Under the pieces are notes generated by a model. The model ran no database searches, had not been told where the DNA came from, and worked only from the letters and a program-made list of their open reading frames with translations. 64,000 nucleotides of DNA from positions 27,382-91,381 of the forward strand of contig JAJYRM010000003.1 of the NCBI GenBank assembly GCA_021794075.1, read 5' to 3'. Below, in pieces: positions 8,128 through 17,704 of this stretch. The stretch's first letter is position 1. Every line of letters starts with the position of its first letter. Origin of the DNA: Bacteroidota bacterium. Its GTDB lineage: Bacteria; Bacteroidota; Ignavibacteria; Kryptoniales; JAKASW01. Made by a program: the position numbers and the translations under genes.

Positions 8128-9975
8128 ATGACAGGAAAAGAACTCCTACAAATACTAAAAGACAGAATCCTCGTTTTTGACGGCGCGACCGGCACAAGCC
8201 TCCAAACACAGAACCTCACGGCGGAAGATTTTGGCGGTGAACATCTGATGGGGTGTAACGAGTACCTGAACATTTCGAAACCGGAAGCTCCGGAAAAAGT
8301 CCACCGTGGCTTTCTCGACGTCGGAGTGGACGTCGTTGAGACAAATTCATTCGGGGCGACACCTATCGTGCTGGCCGAATACGGTATCTCGAACATGTCG
8401 TATGAGATAAACAAACGTGCCGCGGAAATCGCGAGAAAGTGCGCCGACGAGTATTCGACAGGTGAACGCAGGCGCTATGTCGCTGGATCGATGGGACCTA
8501 CCACTAAGCTGCCTTCGCTCGGCCATATCGAGTTCGACGCCATGCGCGATTCGTACAAGGTTCAGGTGAAGGGGCTTGTCGACGGAGGCGCTGACCTTCT
8601 CATCATTGAAACGTGCCAGGACCTATTGCAGACAAAGGCAGCGTTGGCTGCCGTTTATGAGTACACCCAGGAAAGCTCCAGGGAAATCGCGGTAATTGTC
8701 TCGATCACGATCGAGACAATGGGAACAATGCTCATGGGTACTGAGGTTTCGGCGGCGCTAACCGCTATTGAACCGTACGACATCGTGACGGTCTTCGGTA
8801 TGAACTGCGCTACCGGTCCGAAGGAGATGGAGGAAAACGTCCGCTATCTATGCGAAAACTCGCCGAAGCCAGTTTTCGTGATGCCGAACGCCGGTCTTCC
8901 TGAGAATATCGGCGGACAGGCATGTTACAACCTGAAACCTGACGAGCTTGAGTTTTGGATGACCCGGTATGTAAAGGAATTCGGAGCTAGCATTATCGGC
9001 GGGTGTTGCGGGACGACACCTGAGCACATAACCAGACTCGTAAAAATCGCGTCCAGCGTGAAACCAAAGAAACGCGAATTCTCCTACACGTCCGCCGTAT
9101 CATCGATATATTCAAGCGTTTCGCTTCATCTCGATCCGCCTCCAGTGATTGTCGGAGAAAGGTGCAACGCCAACGGGTCGAAGAAGTTTAAGGAGCTTCT
9201 CCTCGCGGAGGACTATGACGGCATGGTACAGCTCGCGAAGGAACAGATGAAGGAAGGGGCGCACATTCTAGACCTTTGTGTCGCGTACGTCGGGAGGGAT
9301 GAAGTCCGCGACATGCGCGAAGTGATGAAGAGGTTCAACACCCAGGTCGCTTTGCCTTTGATGATCGATTCCACCGAATACCAGGTTATAGAAGAGGCGC
9401 TGAAGAGGTACGCTGGGAGAGCCATCATCAACTCGATAAACCTGGAAGACGGCGAGGAGCGGATGAAGAGGGTGCTCCCGCTTTGCAGGAAATACGGCGC
9501 GGCTGTGGTGGCTTTGACCATAGACGAATCGGGCATGGCGAAGACCCGAGAGAAAAAATTTGAAGTGGCCAAGCGTATTCGGGATCTGGCGGTCAACAAA
9601 TACGGGATGAGAGAGCAAGATTTGATATTCGATACGCTGACTTTCACGCTCGGTTCCGGCGATGAGGAATTCAGGAAAGCCGGTATCGAGACGATCGAAG
9701 CGATTAAGCTCATAAAAACCGAATTCCCGGCGGCCTACACGCTCCTTGGCGTGTCGAACACCTCGTTTGGCTTGAACGCGCACGCGCGTCACGTTTTGAA
9801 TTCCGTTTTCCTATATTATGCGATTGAGAAAGGGCTCGACCTTGCGATCGTCAACGCACAGAAGATCACGCCCCTTTACAAGATAGATGAGCGCGGGAGG
9901 GAGATCTGCAGGGAATTGATTTTTGACGAGCGGAAGTTTGCCGACGCTTCTGCCGGAGAGGCGGTGCAAGGGTGA
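8128..9975 (+). CDS. metH: Methionine synthase, homocysteine- and folate-binding half
   Basis: This 615-aa protein carries the first two modules of cobalamin-dependent methionine synthase. Residues about 1-300 form the homocysteine S-methyltransferase barrel (FDGATGTSLQ, ETNSFGA), with zinc-binding cysteines in GMNCATGP and GGCCGTTPEH. Residues about 335-600 form the pterin/methyltetrahydrofolate-binding barrel (IVGERCNANGSKKF, MIDSTEYQVIEEAL, VSNTSFGL). It stops before the cobalamin module, which is encoded by the next gene; stop and start overlap as TGATG. Together they would transfer the methyl group of 5-methyl-THF to homocysteine. The usual protein is one chain of about 1,200 aa, and 615 plus 578 equals that length, so the split is either a natural two-subunit form or a frameshift in the linker. 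Confidence 0.93.
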   Translation: MTGKELLQILKDRILVFDGATGTSLQTQNLTAEDFGGEHLMGCNEYLNISKPEAPEKVHRGFLDVGVDVVETNSFGATPIVLAEYGISNMSYEINKRAAEIARKCADEYSTGERRRYVAGSMGPTTKLPSLGHIEFDAMRDSYKVQVKGLVDGGADLLIIETCQDLLQTKAALAAVYEYTQESSREIAVIVSITIETMGTMLMGTEVSAALTAIEPYDIVTVFGMNCATGPKEMEENVRYLCENSPKPVFVMPNAGLPENIGGQACYNLKPDELEFWMTRYVKEFGASIIGGCCGTTPEHITRLVKIASSVKPKKREFSYTSAVSSIYSSVSLHLDPPPVIVGERCNANGSKKFKELLLAEDYDGMVQLAKEQMKEGAHILDLCVAYVGRDEVRDMREVMKRFNTQVALPLMIDSTEYQVIEEALKRYAGRAIINSINLEDGEERMKRVLPLCRKYGAAVVALTIDESGMAKTREKKFEVAKRIRDLAVNKYGMREQDLIFDTLTFTLGSGDEEFRKAGIETIEAIKLIKTEFPAAYTLLGVSNTSFGLNAHARHVLNSVFLYYAIEKGLDLAIVNAQKITPLYKIDERGREICRELIFDERKFADASAGEAVQG

Positions 9976-11711
9976 TGGCTGAACTGAAATGCGTATATGA
10001 TCCGCTGGTGGAGTTGATGAACTTTTACGCGGCGGCGAAGTCCGGTCCGGCGAAAGACGTTGACGAGGAATCGTTAAGTCTCGAAGATAAGCTGAAGAGA
10101 AGGATCATCGACGGCGACAGGATCGGAATCGGCGACGACCTGAAAAAAGCTCTCGAGCAGTATTCTCCCCTTCAGATCATAAATGAAGTATTGCTGGACG
10201 GCATGCGCGCCGTGGGTGAACTGTTCGGAAGCGGTCAGATGCAGCTTCCGTTCGTATTGCAGTCAGCGGAAACGATGAAGGCCGCGGTTAAGTATCTCGA
10301 GCCTTTCATGGAGAAAGTCGAGGGAGCACAGAAGGGGACGATAGTCCTTGCGACTGTGAAGGGTGACGTCCACGACATCGGGAAAAACTTGGTTGACATT
10401 ATCCTGACGAACAACGGTTACAAGGTTATTAACCTCGGCATCAAGGTGCCGATTGAGCAGATTATTGAAGCCGCTGAGGGCAGCGATGCTGACGCCATCG
10501 GTATGAGCGGTCTGCTGGTGAAGTCGACCGTGGTCATGAAGGAGAACCTTGAATTGATGGAGCAGCGCGGGATCAATATACCGGTGGTACTTGGCGGCGC
10601 AGCCCTCACGAGAAGATATGTCGAGCAGGATCTCCGTAAGGTTTACAGAGGCTATTTATCCTACGCCAACGACGCGTTCGCCGGACTCCATTTCATGGAA
10701 GACATCAAGTCCGGGAAAGTCGATGTTGCGGAAATTACGAACGCGACGACATCGTCGACTTCGTTGAACAAGACCCTCGAGCTGAACAGGAAAGTGGCAG
10801 GCAGAGAAGAGCAGGTCATCGTTCAATCAAGAAGCAAGGTGAAGACCGATGTCGATATGCCGGTTCCGCCATTTTATGGTACGGCGGTCGTGACGGATAT
10901 CAAGCTAGAGAAGATATGGGAATACCTCAACGAGGTCGCTCTTATCCGCGGCCAATGGCAGTTTTCGAAAAAGGGGAAAACTGAAGAAGAGTACGACAAG
11001 ATATTGAAGTCCGATGTTTATCCGGCGCTTGAGGAAGAAAAGCTGAAGGTGAAACGCGAGCGGCTATTCGAGCCTAAAGTGGTTTATGGCTATTTCCCCT
11101 GTCAATCGTCAGGTAACGATCTGATCGTCTACCGGCCCGCTTCCGACGAAGATCCATGTTCCAAATGGAGCGGGGTCAAGCCCCACAACGCGAGAATGAG
11201 TGATCTGAGAGAGTGGGTCAGGTTCACTTTCCCGCGTCAAAGGGACGATCGGTTCCTGTGCATCTCGGATTATTTCAGATCGGTAGAATCCGGTGAGCTC
11301 GATGTGATTGCCTTGCAGGCAGTGACCATAGGGGCAAAGGCGAGCGAATCCACCAAGAGACTGTTCGATGCTGGCAACTATCAGGAATACCTTTACCTGC
11401 ACGGACTCAGTGTCGAGAGCGCGGAAGCGCTCGCTGAATATTGGCACAAGATAGTCCGAACGGAGCTCGGGATAGTAGGGAACGATGCCAAAGAAATCAA
11501 GAGGCTCTTCTCACAGGGTTACCAGGGATCGCGCTATTCGTTCGGTTATCCCGCGTGTCCGAACATCGAAGACCAGGCGCGACTGTTCGAAATTCTGAGG
11601 CCGGAAAGGGCGGGGATCACTTTGACGGAGGAATATCAGCTGGTGCCTGAACAGAGCACGACTGCCATAGTGGTACACCATCCCGAAGCCAAGTATTTCA
11701 ATATCAAGTAA
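9975..11711 (+). CDS. metH: Methionine synthase, cobalamin-binding and reactivation half
   Basis: I start at the ATG at 9975, which overlaps the upstream stop as TGATG; the track's GTG is one codon earlier. The 578-aa chain begins with the helical cap region, starting in YDPLVELMNFYAAA, which is normally continuous with the folate module. The B12-binding Rossmann domain follows with the axial-histidine motif DVHDIG and GLLVKSTVVM. The C-terminal AdoMet-binding reactivation domain contains GYFPCQSSGND, FPRQRDDRFLCISDYF and RYSFGYPACPN. The presence of the reactivation domain implies reductive repair of cob(II)alamin. Expression is probably coupled to the upstream half. recN follows after 8 bp. 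Confidence 0.93.
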   Translation: MAELKCVYDPLVELMNFYAAAKSGPAKDVDEESLSLEDKLKRRIIDGDRIGIGDDLKKALEQYSPLQIINEVLLDGMRAVGELFGSGQMQLPFVLQSAETMKAAVKYLEPFMEKVEGAQKGTIVLATVKGDVHDIGKNLVDIILTNNGYKVINLGIKVPIEQIIEAAEGSDADAIGMSGLLVKSTVVMKENLELMEQRGINIPVVLGGAALTRRYVEQDLRKVYRGYLSYANDAFAGLHFMEDIKSGKVDVAEITNATTSSTSLNKTLELNRKVAGREEQVIVQSRSKVKTDVDMPVPPFYGTAVVTDIKLEKIWEYLNEVALIRGQWQFSKKGKTEEEYDKILKSDVYPALEEEKLKVKRERLFEPKVVYGYFPCQSSGNDLIVYRPASDEDPCSKWSGVKPHNARMSDLREWVRFTFPRQRDDRFLCISDYFRSVESGELDVIALQAVTIGAKASESTKRLFDAGNYQEYLYLHGLSVESAEALAEYWHKIVRTELGIVGNDAKEIKRLFSQGYQGSRYSFGYPACPNIEDQARLFEILRPERAGITLTEEYQLVPEQSTTAIVVHHPEAKYFNIK

Positions 11712-11719
11712 CATCGAGC

Positions 11720-13435
11720 ATGCTGAAAAATCTCTCGATAAAGAATTATGCCCTGATAGACGAGCTCGAAGTCGAGTTCGGAACGGGGTTGAATATCATT
11801 ACCGGCGAGACTGGCGCGGGGAAGTCCATCATAATCGACGCGCTTAACCTGATCCTCGGAGAACGAGCGGCGCAGGATGAAGTAAGAAGCGGCGCCGACA
11901 AGAGCGTCGTCGAGGGAGTTTTCACGATTTCTGGGAACAAGAAAGTCCGGCGACTTCTCGATGCGGCGGAGATAGAAGCGGATGAGGAAATAATCGTACG
12001 CAGGGAAGTTAGCGCGAAGGGGCAGAGCCGCGCCTTCGTGAATGACACGCCAGTTCCCGTCGCGCAGCTGAAAGAACTCGGCGATTACTTGGTCGACCTT
12101 CATGGGCAGCATGAGCACCAGTCGCTCCTCCGCGCGGAGACTCATATCGATCTCCTTGATGATTTCGGCGGACTCGATAACCTGATCAAGAATTTCAGGA
12201 TCGCATACGACGGGCTGAACTCCGAGCTCGCTGAAATGAAAGAGCTTATATCGAGGAGAGAGGCGCTTAAGGAAAAACGCGAGCTTTACGCTTTCCAGAT
12301 AAAAGAGATCGACGCGGTGAATCCGGAGCCGGGCGAGGTCGACCGGCTCGAGTCGGAGCTGAAAATACTCGAGAACTCAGAGAAGCTCTACGAAGTCACG
12401 ATGAAGCTGTACGAGCTGCTCTATGACAGCGAGAGCTCCATTCACGACCAGCTCGTCATGGTGCGTAACCAGCTGGAGGATCTGTCGGACATAGACAAAT
12501 CTTTCGAGCCGCTTAAGGCGGACGGTGAGACTGCCAAAGCGATAGTGGATGAAATAACGAGGTCCGTGCAGAGCTACAGCAGCAAGATCGATTTCAATCC
12601 GGAGCGGCTCGAAGAAATCAGGGAGAGACTCGGCGTGCTCTCCATGTTCAGGAAGAAGTATGGAGGCTCGCTGGAAGCGGCCATCGAATATCGGGAAAAG
12701 ATAGGTAAGGAGTTTCAGCTCGCGGAGAATTTCGATGAGGCCATCGGAAATCTCGAAAAGAATGTGGAGCGCCAAAGGCAAGAGCTTTCTGAGATTGCGG
12801 AGAGACTTTCCTCGAAGAGAAGGGAAGTCGCTGAGCGGGTCATGAGAAGTATCGTCGGAGTGCTCGCGGAAATAGGGATCGAAAACGCGAAGTTCGAAAT
12901 AGAGATAAAGAACAGGCGCTTTGACGGAAACGGGGCGGAGATCAGGCCTCTTGTCAGGCTCGGCCGCGATTTTTATGAGACTAACGAAAAGGGTTTCGAT
13001 TTCGTGGAATTCTTCATCTCTACGAACGTAGGCGAGGAGCCGAGGCCGCTTGCGAAGGTGGCTTCGGGCGGAGAAATATCCAGGATCATGCTCGCGTTGA
13101 AGACTATTCTCGCGAAGAGCGACCGCCTGCCGCTCCTGGTGTTTGACGAAATTGATACCGGCATCAGCGGAAGGATCGGAAGTAAAGTCGGAAAAAGCCT
13201 GAAGAGTCTCTCCAAATTTCATCAGATCATAGCGATCACGCACCTCCCCCAGATTGCCGGGATGGCGGACGTGCATTTCAAGGTCGAGAAGGGGGTCAAG
13301 GGGAAGCGCGCCGTCACAAGCGTGTCGCGACTCAGTGAAGACGAACGTGTCCTGGAAGTTGCGCGCCTCCTTAGCGGTGAGGACGTGACCCAAGCCAGCA
13401 TATCCGGCGCAAAGGAGCTTATCGGAATCAAATGA
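11720..13435 (+). CDS. recN: DNA repair protein RecN
   Basis: A 571-aa SMC-like ATPase of normal length. Walker A is GETGAGKS in FGTGLNIITGETGAG; long coiled-coil-prone arms rich in E, K, L and R fill the middle third. The ABC signature ASGGEISRIMLALK and Walker B LLVFDEIDTGISG lie in the C-terminal part. RecN acts early in double-strand break repair by homologous recombination. It begins 8 bp after metH and overlaps cysS by ATGA, so the three genes probably share a transcript. Confidence 0.96.
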   Translation: MLKNLSIKNYALIDELEVEFGTGLNIITGETGAGKSIIIDALNLILGERAAQDEVRSGADKSVVEGVFTISGNKKVRRLLDAAEIEADEEIIVRREVSAKGQSRAFVNDTPVPVAQLKELGDYLVDLHGQHEHQSLLRAETHIDLLDDFGGLDNLIKNFRIAYDGLNSELAEMKELISRREALKEKRELYAFQIKEIDAVNPEPGEVDRLESELKILENSEKLYEVTMKLYELLYDSESSIHDQLVMVRNQLEDLSDIDKSFEPLKADGETAKAIVDEITRSVQSYSSKIDFNPERLEEIRERLGVLSMFRKKYGGSLEAAIEYREKIGKEFQLAENFDEAIGNLEKNVERQRQELSEIAERLSSKRREVAERVMRSIVGVLAEIGIENAKFEIEIKNRRFDGNGAEIRPLVRLGRDFYETNEKGFDFVEFFISTNVGEEPRPLAKVASGGEISRIMLALKTILAKSDRLPLLVFDEIDTGISGRIGSKVGKSLKSLSKFHQIIAITHLPQIAGMADVHFKVEKGVKGKRAVTSVSRLSEDERVLEVARLLSGEDVTQASISGAKELIGIK

Positions 13436-14904
13436 AGACTGAGATCTATCTCTTTAATTCACTCACGAGGCAGAAGGAAAAATTTTTCCCGGTTGCAGAA
13501 GGGCGGGTGGGCATATATGTCTGCGGTCCAACCGTCTACAACCATTCTCACATCGGGCACGGCAAGAGTTATGTCTCGTTCGATGCTATAGTGCGGTTCT
13601 TTCGATTTGTCGGGTACAAAGTCCTCTACGTGCAGAATATCACGGACGTCGGTCATCTTACGGACAATGCCGACCAAGGGGACGACAAGATCGAGAAGGA
13701 AGCGAAGCGGGACAAGATTAATCCGATGGAGATTGTCGAGACTTTCATGCGAAGTTATTTTGAGGACATGGACAGGCTCGGTGTTATCAGGCCGGACATT
13801 TCTCCAAGGGCGACCGGCCATATAGTGGAACAAATTGAACTTACAAAGAAACTCATTAAGCGCGGTTACGCTTACGAAGCGGGTGGCAACGTCTACTTCA
13901 ACGTATCAAAGTTTCCTGAATATGGAAGGCTTTCCGGCAAGAGAGTGGAAGATCTTGTGGCTGGGGCGCGCATAGACGTGCGAAGCGACAAGAAGAACCC
14001 CGCTGATTTCGCGCTCTGGAAGAAGGCTGAAGCAGGCCATATCATGAGATGGCCCTCACCATGGGGTGACGGCTTCCCGGGATGGCATTTGGAGTGCTCG
14101 ACCATGAGCATGAAGTACCTCGGTGAATCTTTCGATATTCACGGCGGCGGTCTTGACAACCAGTTTCCGCACCACGAGTGCGAGATCGCGCAGAGCGAGG
14201 CGGCGACAGGCAGGCCTTTTGTTAAGTACTGGTTGCACAACAACATGGTGACCGTCAACGGAACGAAGATGAGTAAGTCGCTTGGCAACTTCGTAACTCT
14301 CAAGGATGCGTTCAAGAAATTTGATCCAATTACCGTAAGGTTCTTTGTTCTCCAGAGCCACTACAGAAGTCCTCTCGATTATTCGGATGATGCTGTGGAG
14401 GGAGCAGGGAAAGGACTAGACAGGCTTAAGAATGTGATGCGTGAGCTGCTCGACCTTGCGGGAGACAAGAGAGGCGAGGTCGACTTTGCATCCCTTCCGG
14501 AAGAGCCGATCAATCTTCGACGGTACTATAACGAATGGCTCGCCGCAATGGCGGATGACTTTAACACTCCCGGCGCTATCGCTGCCATTTTTGAAATGCT
14601 TAAGGATATTAACACCTCGATCGGCTCCGGTAATGCGATGACGTCAGAGTTTGCGGCGCTGACTTATTCTTTCATTGATGTCCTCGCCGGAGACGTTCTC
14701 GGGATACTTCCCACCGATGATAATCGCTCTGCCGGAAAAAGCATCGAATCGGATCTTGTAAATCTGTTTATCGGACTTCGATCCGATGCGCGGAAGGGGC
14801 GGGATTTCAAGCTCGCAGATTCGATCAGGTCTGAACTGCAGAGCATGGGCGTAATCCTCGAAGACAAGAAGGATGGAACAACCACTTTCAAGATTGTAAG
14901 GTGA
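13432..14904 (+). CDS. cysS: Cysteinyl-tRNA synthetase
   Basis: A 490-aa class I aminoacyl-tRNA synthetase. The N-terminus has [16 protein letters not shown] with the HIGH motif; zinc ligands are visible in the early CGP cysteine, in LECSTMSM and in the HHECEIAQ block. KMSKSLGNF is the KMSKS loop, and a helical anticodon-binding region ([19 protein letters not shown]) ends the protein. It charges tRNA-Cys using ATP. The ATG overlaps the recN stop by 4 bp. Confidence 0.97.
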   Translation: MKTEIYLFNSLTRQKEKFFPVAEGRVGIYVCGPTVYNHSHIGHGKSYVSFDAIVRFFRFVGYKVLYVQNITDVGHLTDNADQGDDKIEKEAKRDKINPMEIVETFMRSYFEDMDRLGVIRPDISPRATGHIVEQIELTKKLIKRGYAYEAGGNVYFNVSKFPEYGRLSGKRVEDLVAGARIDVRSDKKNPADFALWKKAEAGHIMRWPSPWGDGFPGWHLECSTMSMKYLGESFDIHGGGLDNQFPHHECEIAQSEAATGRPFVKYWLHNNMVTVNGTKMSKSLGNFVTLKDAFKKFDPITVRFFVLQSHYRSPLDYSDDAVEGAGKGLDRLKNVMRELLDLAGDKRGEVDFASLPEEPINLRRYYNEWLAAMADDFNTPGAIAAIFEMLKDINTSIGSGNAMTSEFAALTYSFIDVLAGDVLGILPTDDNRSAGKSIESDLVNLFIGLRSDARKGRDFKLADSIRSELQSMGVILEDKKDGTTTFKIVR

Positions 14905-14947
14905 AAAGACGAGAAGAGCCTTCGGTTCCACCTGTAGACGATCAAGG

Positions 14948-14976
14948 CTGACAAAACGTTCCGACTTACTTATATT
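14948..14976 (+). promoter_or_regulatory. Candidate sigma-70-like promoter
   Basis: CTGACA (14948-14953) and TATATT (14971-14976) are separated by exactly 17 nt. It would drive the amidohydrolase-like gene and the following envelope genes, with a 5' leader of about 125 nt in which I recognise no riboswitch. Confidence 0.5.
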
Positions 14977-15107
14977 GCAGTTAACAGGTATGGAAAAACC
15001 GGAGGCGTGGCTGCCGGAATAAGATTCCAGCAGGCCGTTCACAATGGCGACATCAGGTAACTTTACGATCCAAAGGTCCTTTATAGTCACTGGTTAAGGG
15101 AGGAGCA

Positions 15108-16502
15108 ATGAGCTCGACGAAGATCATAGCTGGCGGATATGGCTTTCTGTGCGATGAAGAAAATAGAAACGGCTTCCTAAATATCGCCGTCCGTTCCAAT
15201 CTTGTCCTGGAAGTATCAAAGGATTTGGACGGGCTGAGGCGGAAATATCCTGAAGCAGAGATGGTCGACGCGTCGAATAAGATCATCCTCCCAACTCTCT
15301 TCAATGCGCATTTCCACCCGGAGTCACTCATCACCCGGTTCGTGGAATCGCGCATCCCGATTTCACAGTGGACATCTGGTGATCTTCTTCATCTCGAGGC
15401 GGCTCTCGATTCGCAGGACGAGAGTTTTTATGAAAGGATGTATCACCTCACATTTTTCAGCGCCCTCCAGAGCGGTGTGGCAACTGTCGCTTTTTCGGTG
15501 ATAGGAGATGAGCCGGGCGCAAGAGGCATGTTTTCCGCCGTCAAACTCACAGGCGTCGATGCCGTGGCATTCGCTGAAAGCGAACAGCAGATAAGCTTCT
15601 TGAGGAGAATCGTGGACCGGCATTTGAAGTCGGGTGTGTTCGTCCCGTATCAGAAGGACCTGACCCTTTTCGGTCTGAGCGCAGTGGCAAGGAACAACGC
15701 CGATTCTCCGGGCTGGATCATGACCCATGCAGATGAAGATCCGGCAGACACACTGACCACGAAGTCAAATTTTAATTCGGGCATCATTCATCTTCTTAGG
15801 AAAAGCAAGATACTTAGCAGCTCCACGATACTCGTCGGATTAAACGGGACTCCCGGGGCCTCTCTAAAGATCGCAAAATCTTCCGGGGCAAAAATCGTAA
15901 TCATCCCGCAGAACCTCAACGCGCAGACCTTCAAGTCGATCAGAAATATATATCGGCATTTCGCCGTCGGTTCAAACTGGGAAACGCCGGGATTGTTCTT
16001 GCAAATGAAGCGGCTCCTCGAACTTGGATGTGAACCGGAAGAGGTCTTGATGAGCGTTACGCGTTCAGGGGGGGAACTTTTCAATATGGGCTCCAAGCTC
16101 GGGAGTATTGAGAGCGGAAAGGTCGCGAGTTTGGCTTTCATAGACGCTACCAAGCTGTCAGCGAGAAGACTCGAGATAATGCCTGCCGACTCGGCCGTGA
16201 CGGCATTCATAGAGGACTATTCCGACTCTGATGTCTCCGACGTCATGCTGGACGGAGAATTCGTTTACAAAGATCGGAAGCTCCTCCTTTACGACACCGG
16301 TGAGCTGCTTAACGAGGAGAAAGATCTGATCAAGATACTGAGCGGTCAGACCGAAAGTGTCGCTCCTACTGTGGAGCCCAAGTCTCCGGCATTGAGAACT
16401 CAGGAGATGAATGTTGAGAGTGTTAATGAAGTTGAACAAGGATCGAAGAAAGTAGAACTTCCGAAGAACATACGAAAGGTATTCGGCGAAGATGAATTCT
16501 AA
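15108..16502 (+). CDS. Amidohydrolase-superfamily protein with degenerate metal site
   Basis: A 464-aa protein with the overall plan of cytosine-deaminase or chlorohydrolase-like amidohydrolases. It has an N-terminal beta-sandwich segment, LFNAHFHPES carrying the HxH metal pair, and a barrel. It ends in the returning beta segment SKLGSIESGKVASLAFID, which is typical of the family. A third histidine occurs in IMTHADEDP. Where the family usually has another histidine the text reads LVGLNGTPG, and the usual GTD aspartate region reads VGSNWETPG, so two expected ligands seem to be missing. The last 60 residues (TESVAPTVEPKSP...) are an unusual, probably disordered tail. It has a GGGAGG ribosome site and is followed 13 bp later by an outer-membrane protein gene. 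Enzymatic activity is uncertain. Confidence 0.7.
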   Translation: MSSTKIIAGGYGFLCDEENRNGFLNIAVRSNLVLEVSKDLDGLRRKYPEAEMVDASNKIILPTLFNAHFHPESLITRFVESRIPISQWTSGDLLHLEAALDSQDESFYERMYHLTFFSALQSGVATVAFSVIGDEPGARGMFSAVKLTGVDAVAFAESEQQISFLRRIVDRHLKSGVFVPYQKDLTLFGLSAVARNNADSPGWIMTHADEDPADTLTTKSNFNSGIIHLLRKSKILSSSTILVGLNGTPGASLKIAKSSGAKIVIIPQNLNAQTFKSIRNIYRHFAVGSNWETPGLFLQMKRLLELGCEPEEVLMSVTRSGGELFNMGSKLGSIESGKVASLAFIDATKLSARRLEIMPADSAVTAFIEDYSDSDVSDVMLDGEFVYKDRKLLLYDTGELLNEEKDLIKILSGQTESVAPTVEPKSPALRTQEMNVESVNEVEQGSKKVELPKNIRKVFGEDEF

Positions 16503-16514
16503 AAGGAGATTGAA

Positions 16515-17288
16515 ATGAGATTGAAAGCCCTTCTGTTCGTATTTCTGACATCGTCGGTAGTGTTTGCTCAAAATGTAAATGGGAGCGCAGGAACGGCTGC
16601 AGGCGTCGAGTCGCAGTATCTCGTCGACATGCCGACTGCCGGAATTCTGCACAACGGCATGATAGAAATGGGCGTGAACTTCTACGAGAATAGTGGTGTC
16701 CTTGTGTCGCTCGAAGCGGGGGCTTTCAACCGTCTCACGTTCGGTCTGAGTTATGGAGGTACAAATGTCATCGGCTCCGGTCCGGTAGATTGGAACAATC
16801 TTCCTGGCGTGAACGTCCGATTCAGGCTCATTGACGAGACGACGGATTTTCCCGCCATAACGTTCGGGTACGACTCTCAGGGAAAGGACGCGTACCTTTC
16901 GCAGTACAACCGCTATTTATATAAATCGCCTGGTTTTTTCGCGGTTGCCTCGAAATACTTCAATATGCTGGGGTACCTTGGCATTCACGGCGGAATCAAC
17001 TATTCGTTGGAAAACGGTGACGGGAACAAGAACATTAACTTCTTCGTCGGCGCCGATAAGACGATAGGCCGCGATATTTCCGTCGTCGCCGAATATAATT
17101 TTGGAATGAACGATAATTACCCTGATGTTTCCATGTTGTCAGACCCGGGACCCGGCTACCTTAACGCGGGCGTCAAGTGGAGTGTGGGAAACGGTTTTAC
17201 AGTCGAGTTCGATTATAAAAACATCCTTAATCTTCGGAAAACAGGAAGCCTGAGGACCATACGGATAGAATACGCTCAGTCGATGTAG
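16515..17288 (+). CDS. Predicted outer-membrane beta-barrel protein
   Basis: A 257-aa protein with a cleavable signal peptide (LKALLFVFLTSSVVFAQ, cut after FA). The rest consists of alternating hydrophobic and polar strands (RLTFGLSYGGTNVI, LNAGVKWSVGNGFTVEFDYK) ending near an aromatic and charged strand, typical of small outer-membrane barrels. The start has a clean AAAGGAG 6-8 nt upstream. I do not recognise a named family. It lies 13 bp after the amidohydrolase-like gene and is probably co-transcribed. Confidence 0.7.
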   Translation: MRLKALLFVFLTSSVVFAQNVNGSAGTAAGVESQYLVDMPTAGILHNGMIEMGVNFYENSGVLVSLEAGAFNRLTFGLSYGGTNVIGSGPVDWNNLPGVNVRFRLIDETTDFPAITFGYDSQGKDAYLSQYNRYLYKSPGFFAVASKYFNMLGYLGIHGGINYSLENGDGNKNINFFVGADKTIGRDISVVAEYNFGMNDNYPDVSMLSDPGPGYLNAGVKWSVGNGFTVEFDYKNILNLRKTGSLRTIRIEYAQSM

Positions 17289-17397
17289 CGGCACTCTTGA
17301 AAACGTCAAAAATCGATTAAGATTAATTAATATTAAGGGCTACAGAAAAACCTTGCGTCGCTTTCCTTTGTTATAGAAATTGAAGCGAGGTTATTAG

Positions 17398-17694
17398 ATG
17401 ATGATTGCGATTCTTATGTCGGCCTTCTTATCGACTGGAAAAGTCGGCGGCGACACGCTTAGCACACGGGGCCTTGCGAAAGACTTCGAGAAGTTTTATC
17501 ACCCGCCTGCAATATTTCTGAATCAATCTCAGAATGCGATGTGGGAAAGAAATCTTATGCCCCTGATCTTCGTCTCTCCATTCGGGACCGGTTCTTTCCT
17601 TTATCGGTACTACGGTCAATCTACGAGTCGTGGGTCAGAAACTGTGTCTGGTGGGATTAAGCGTAACGACGAGAATTCGCGTCGAAAAAAATGA
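17398..17694 (+). CDS. Small hypothetical protein, uncertain
   Basis: A 98-aa ORF with a weak hydrophobic N-terminus (MMIAILMSAFLSTGK) and no known family. In its favour, GAGG precedes the start and the stop lies 10 bp before the next ATG, as in an operon. Against it, the second half is polar and basic with no clear fold, and the region before it (17289-17397) is AT-rich and non-coding. It could be a real leader gene or chance. Confidence 0.35.
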   Translation: MMIAILMSAFLSTGKVGGDTLSTRGLAKDFEKFYHPPAIFLNQSQNAMWERNLMPLIFVSPFGTGSFLYRYYGQSTSRGSETVSGGIKRNDENSRRKK

Positions 17695-17704
17695 GGTGAT
17701 TGCC

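Noticed and set aside
7844-8128. Overlapping small ORFs and a possible SAM or cobalamin riboswitch upstream of metH
   Set aside because: The translated ORFs are not protein-like, and I found none of the conserved riboswitch core sequences.
12377-13393. 338-aa minus-strand ORF within recN
   Set aside because: It lies wholly antisense to well-conserved recN codons and has no recognisable protein features.
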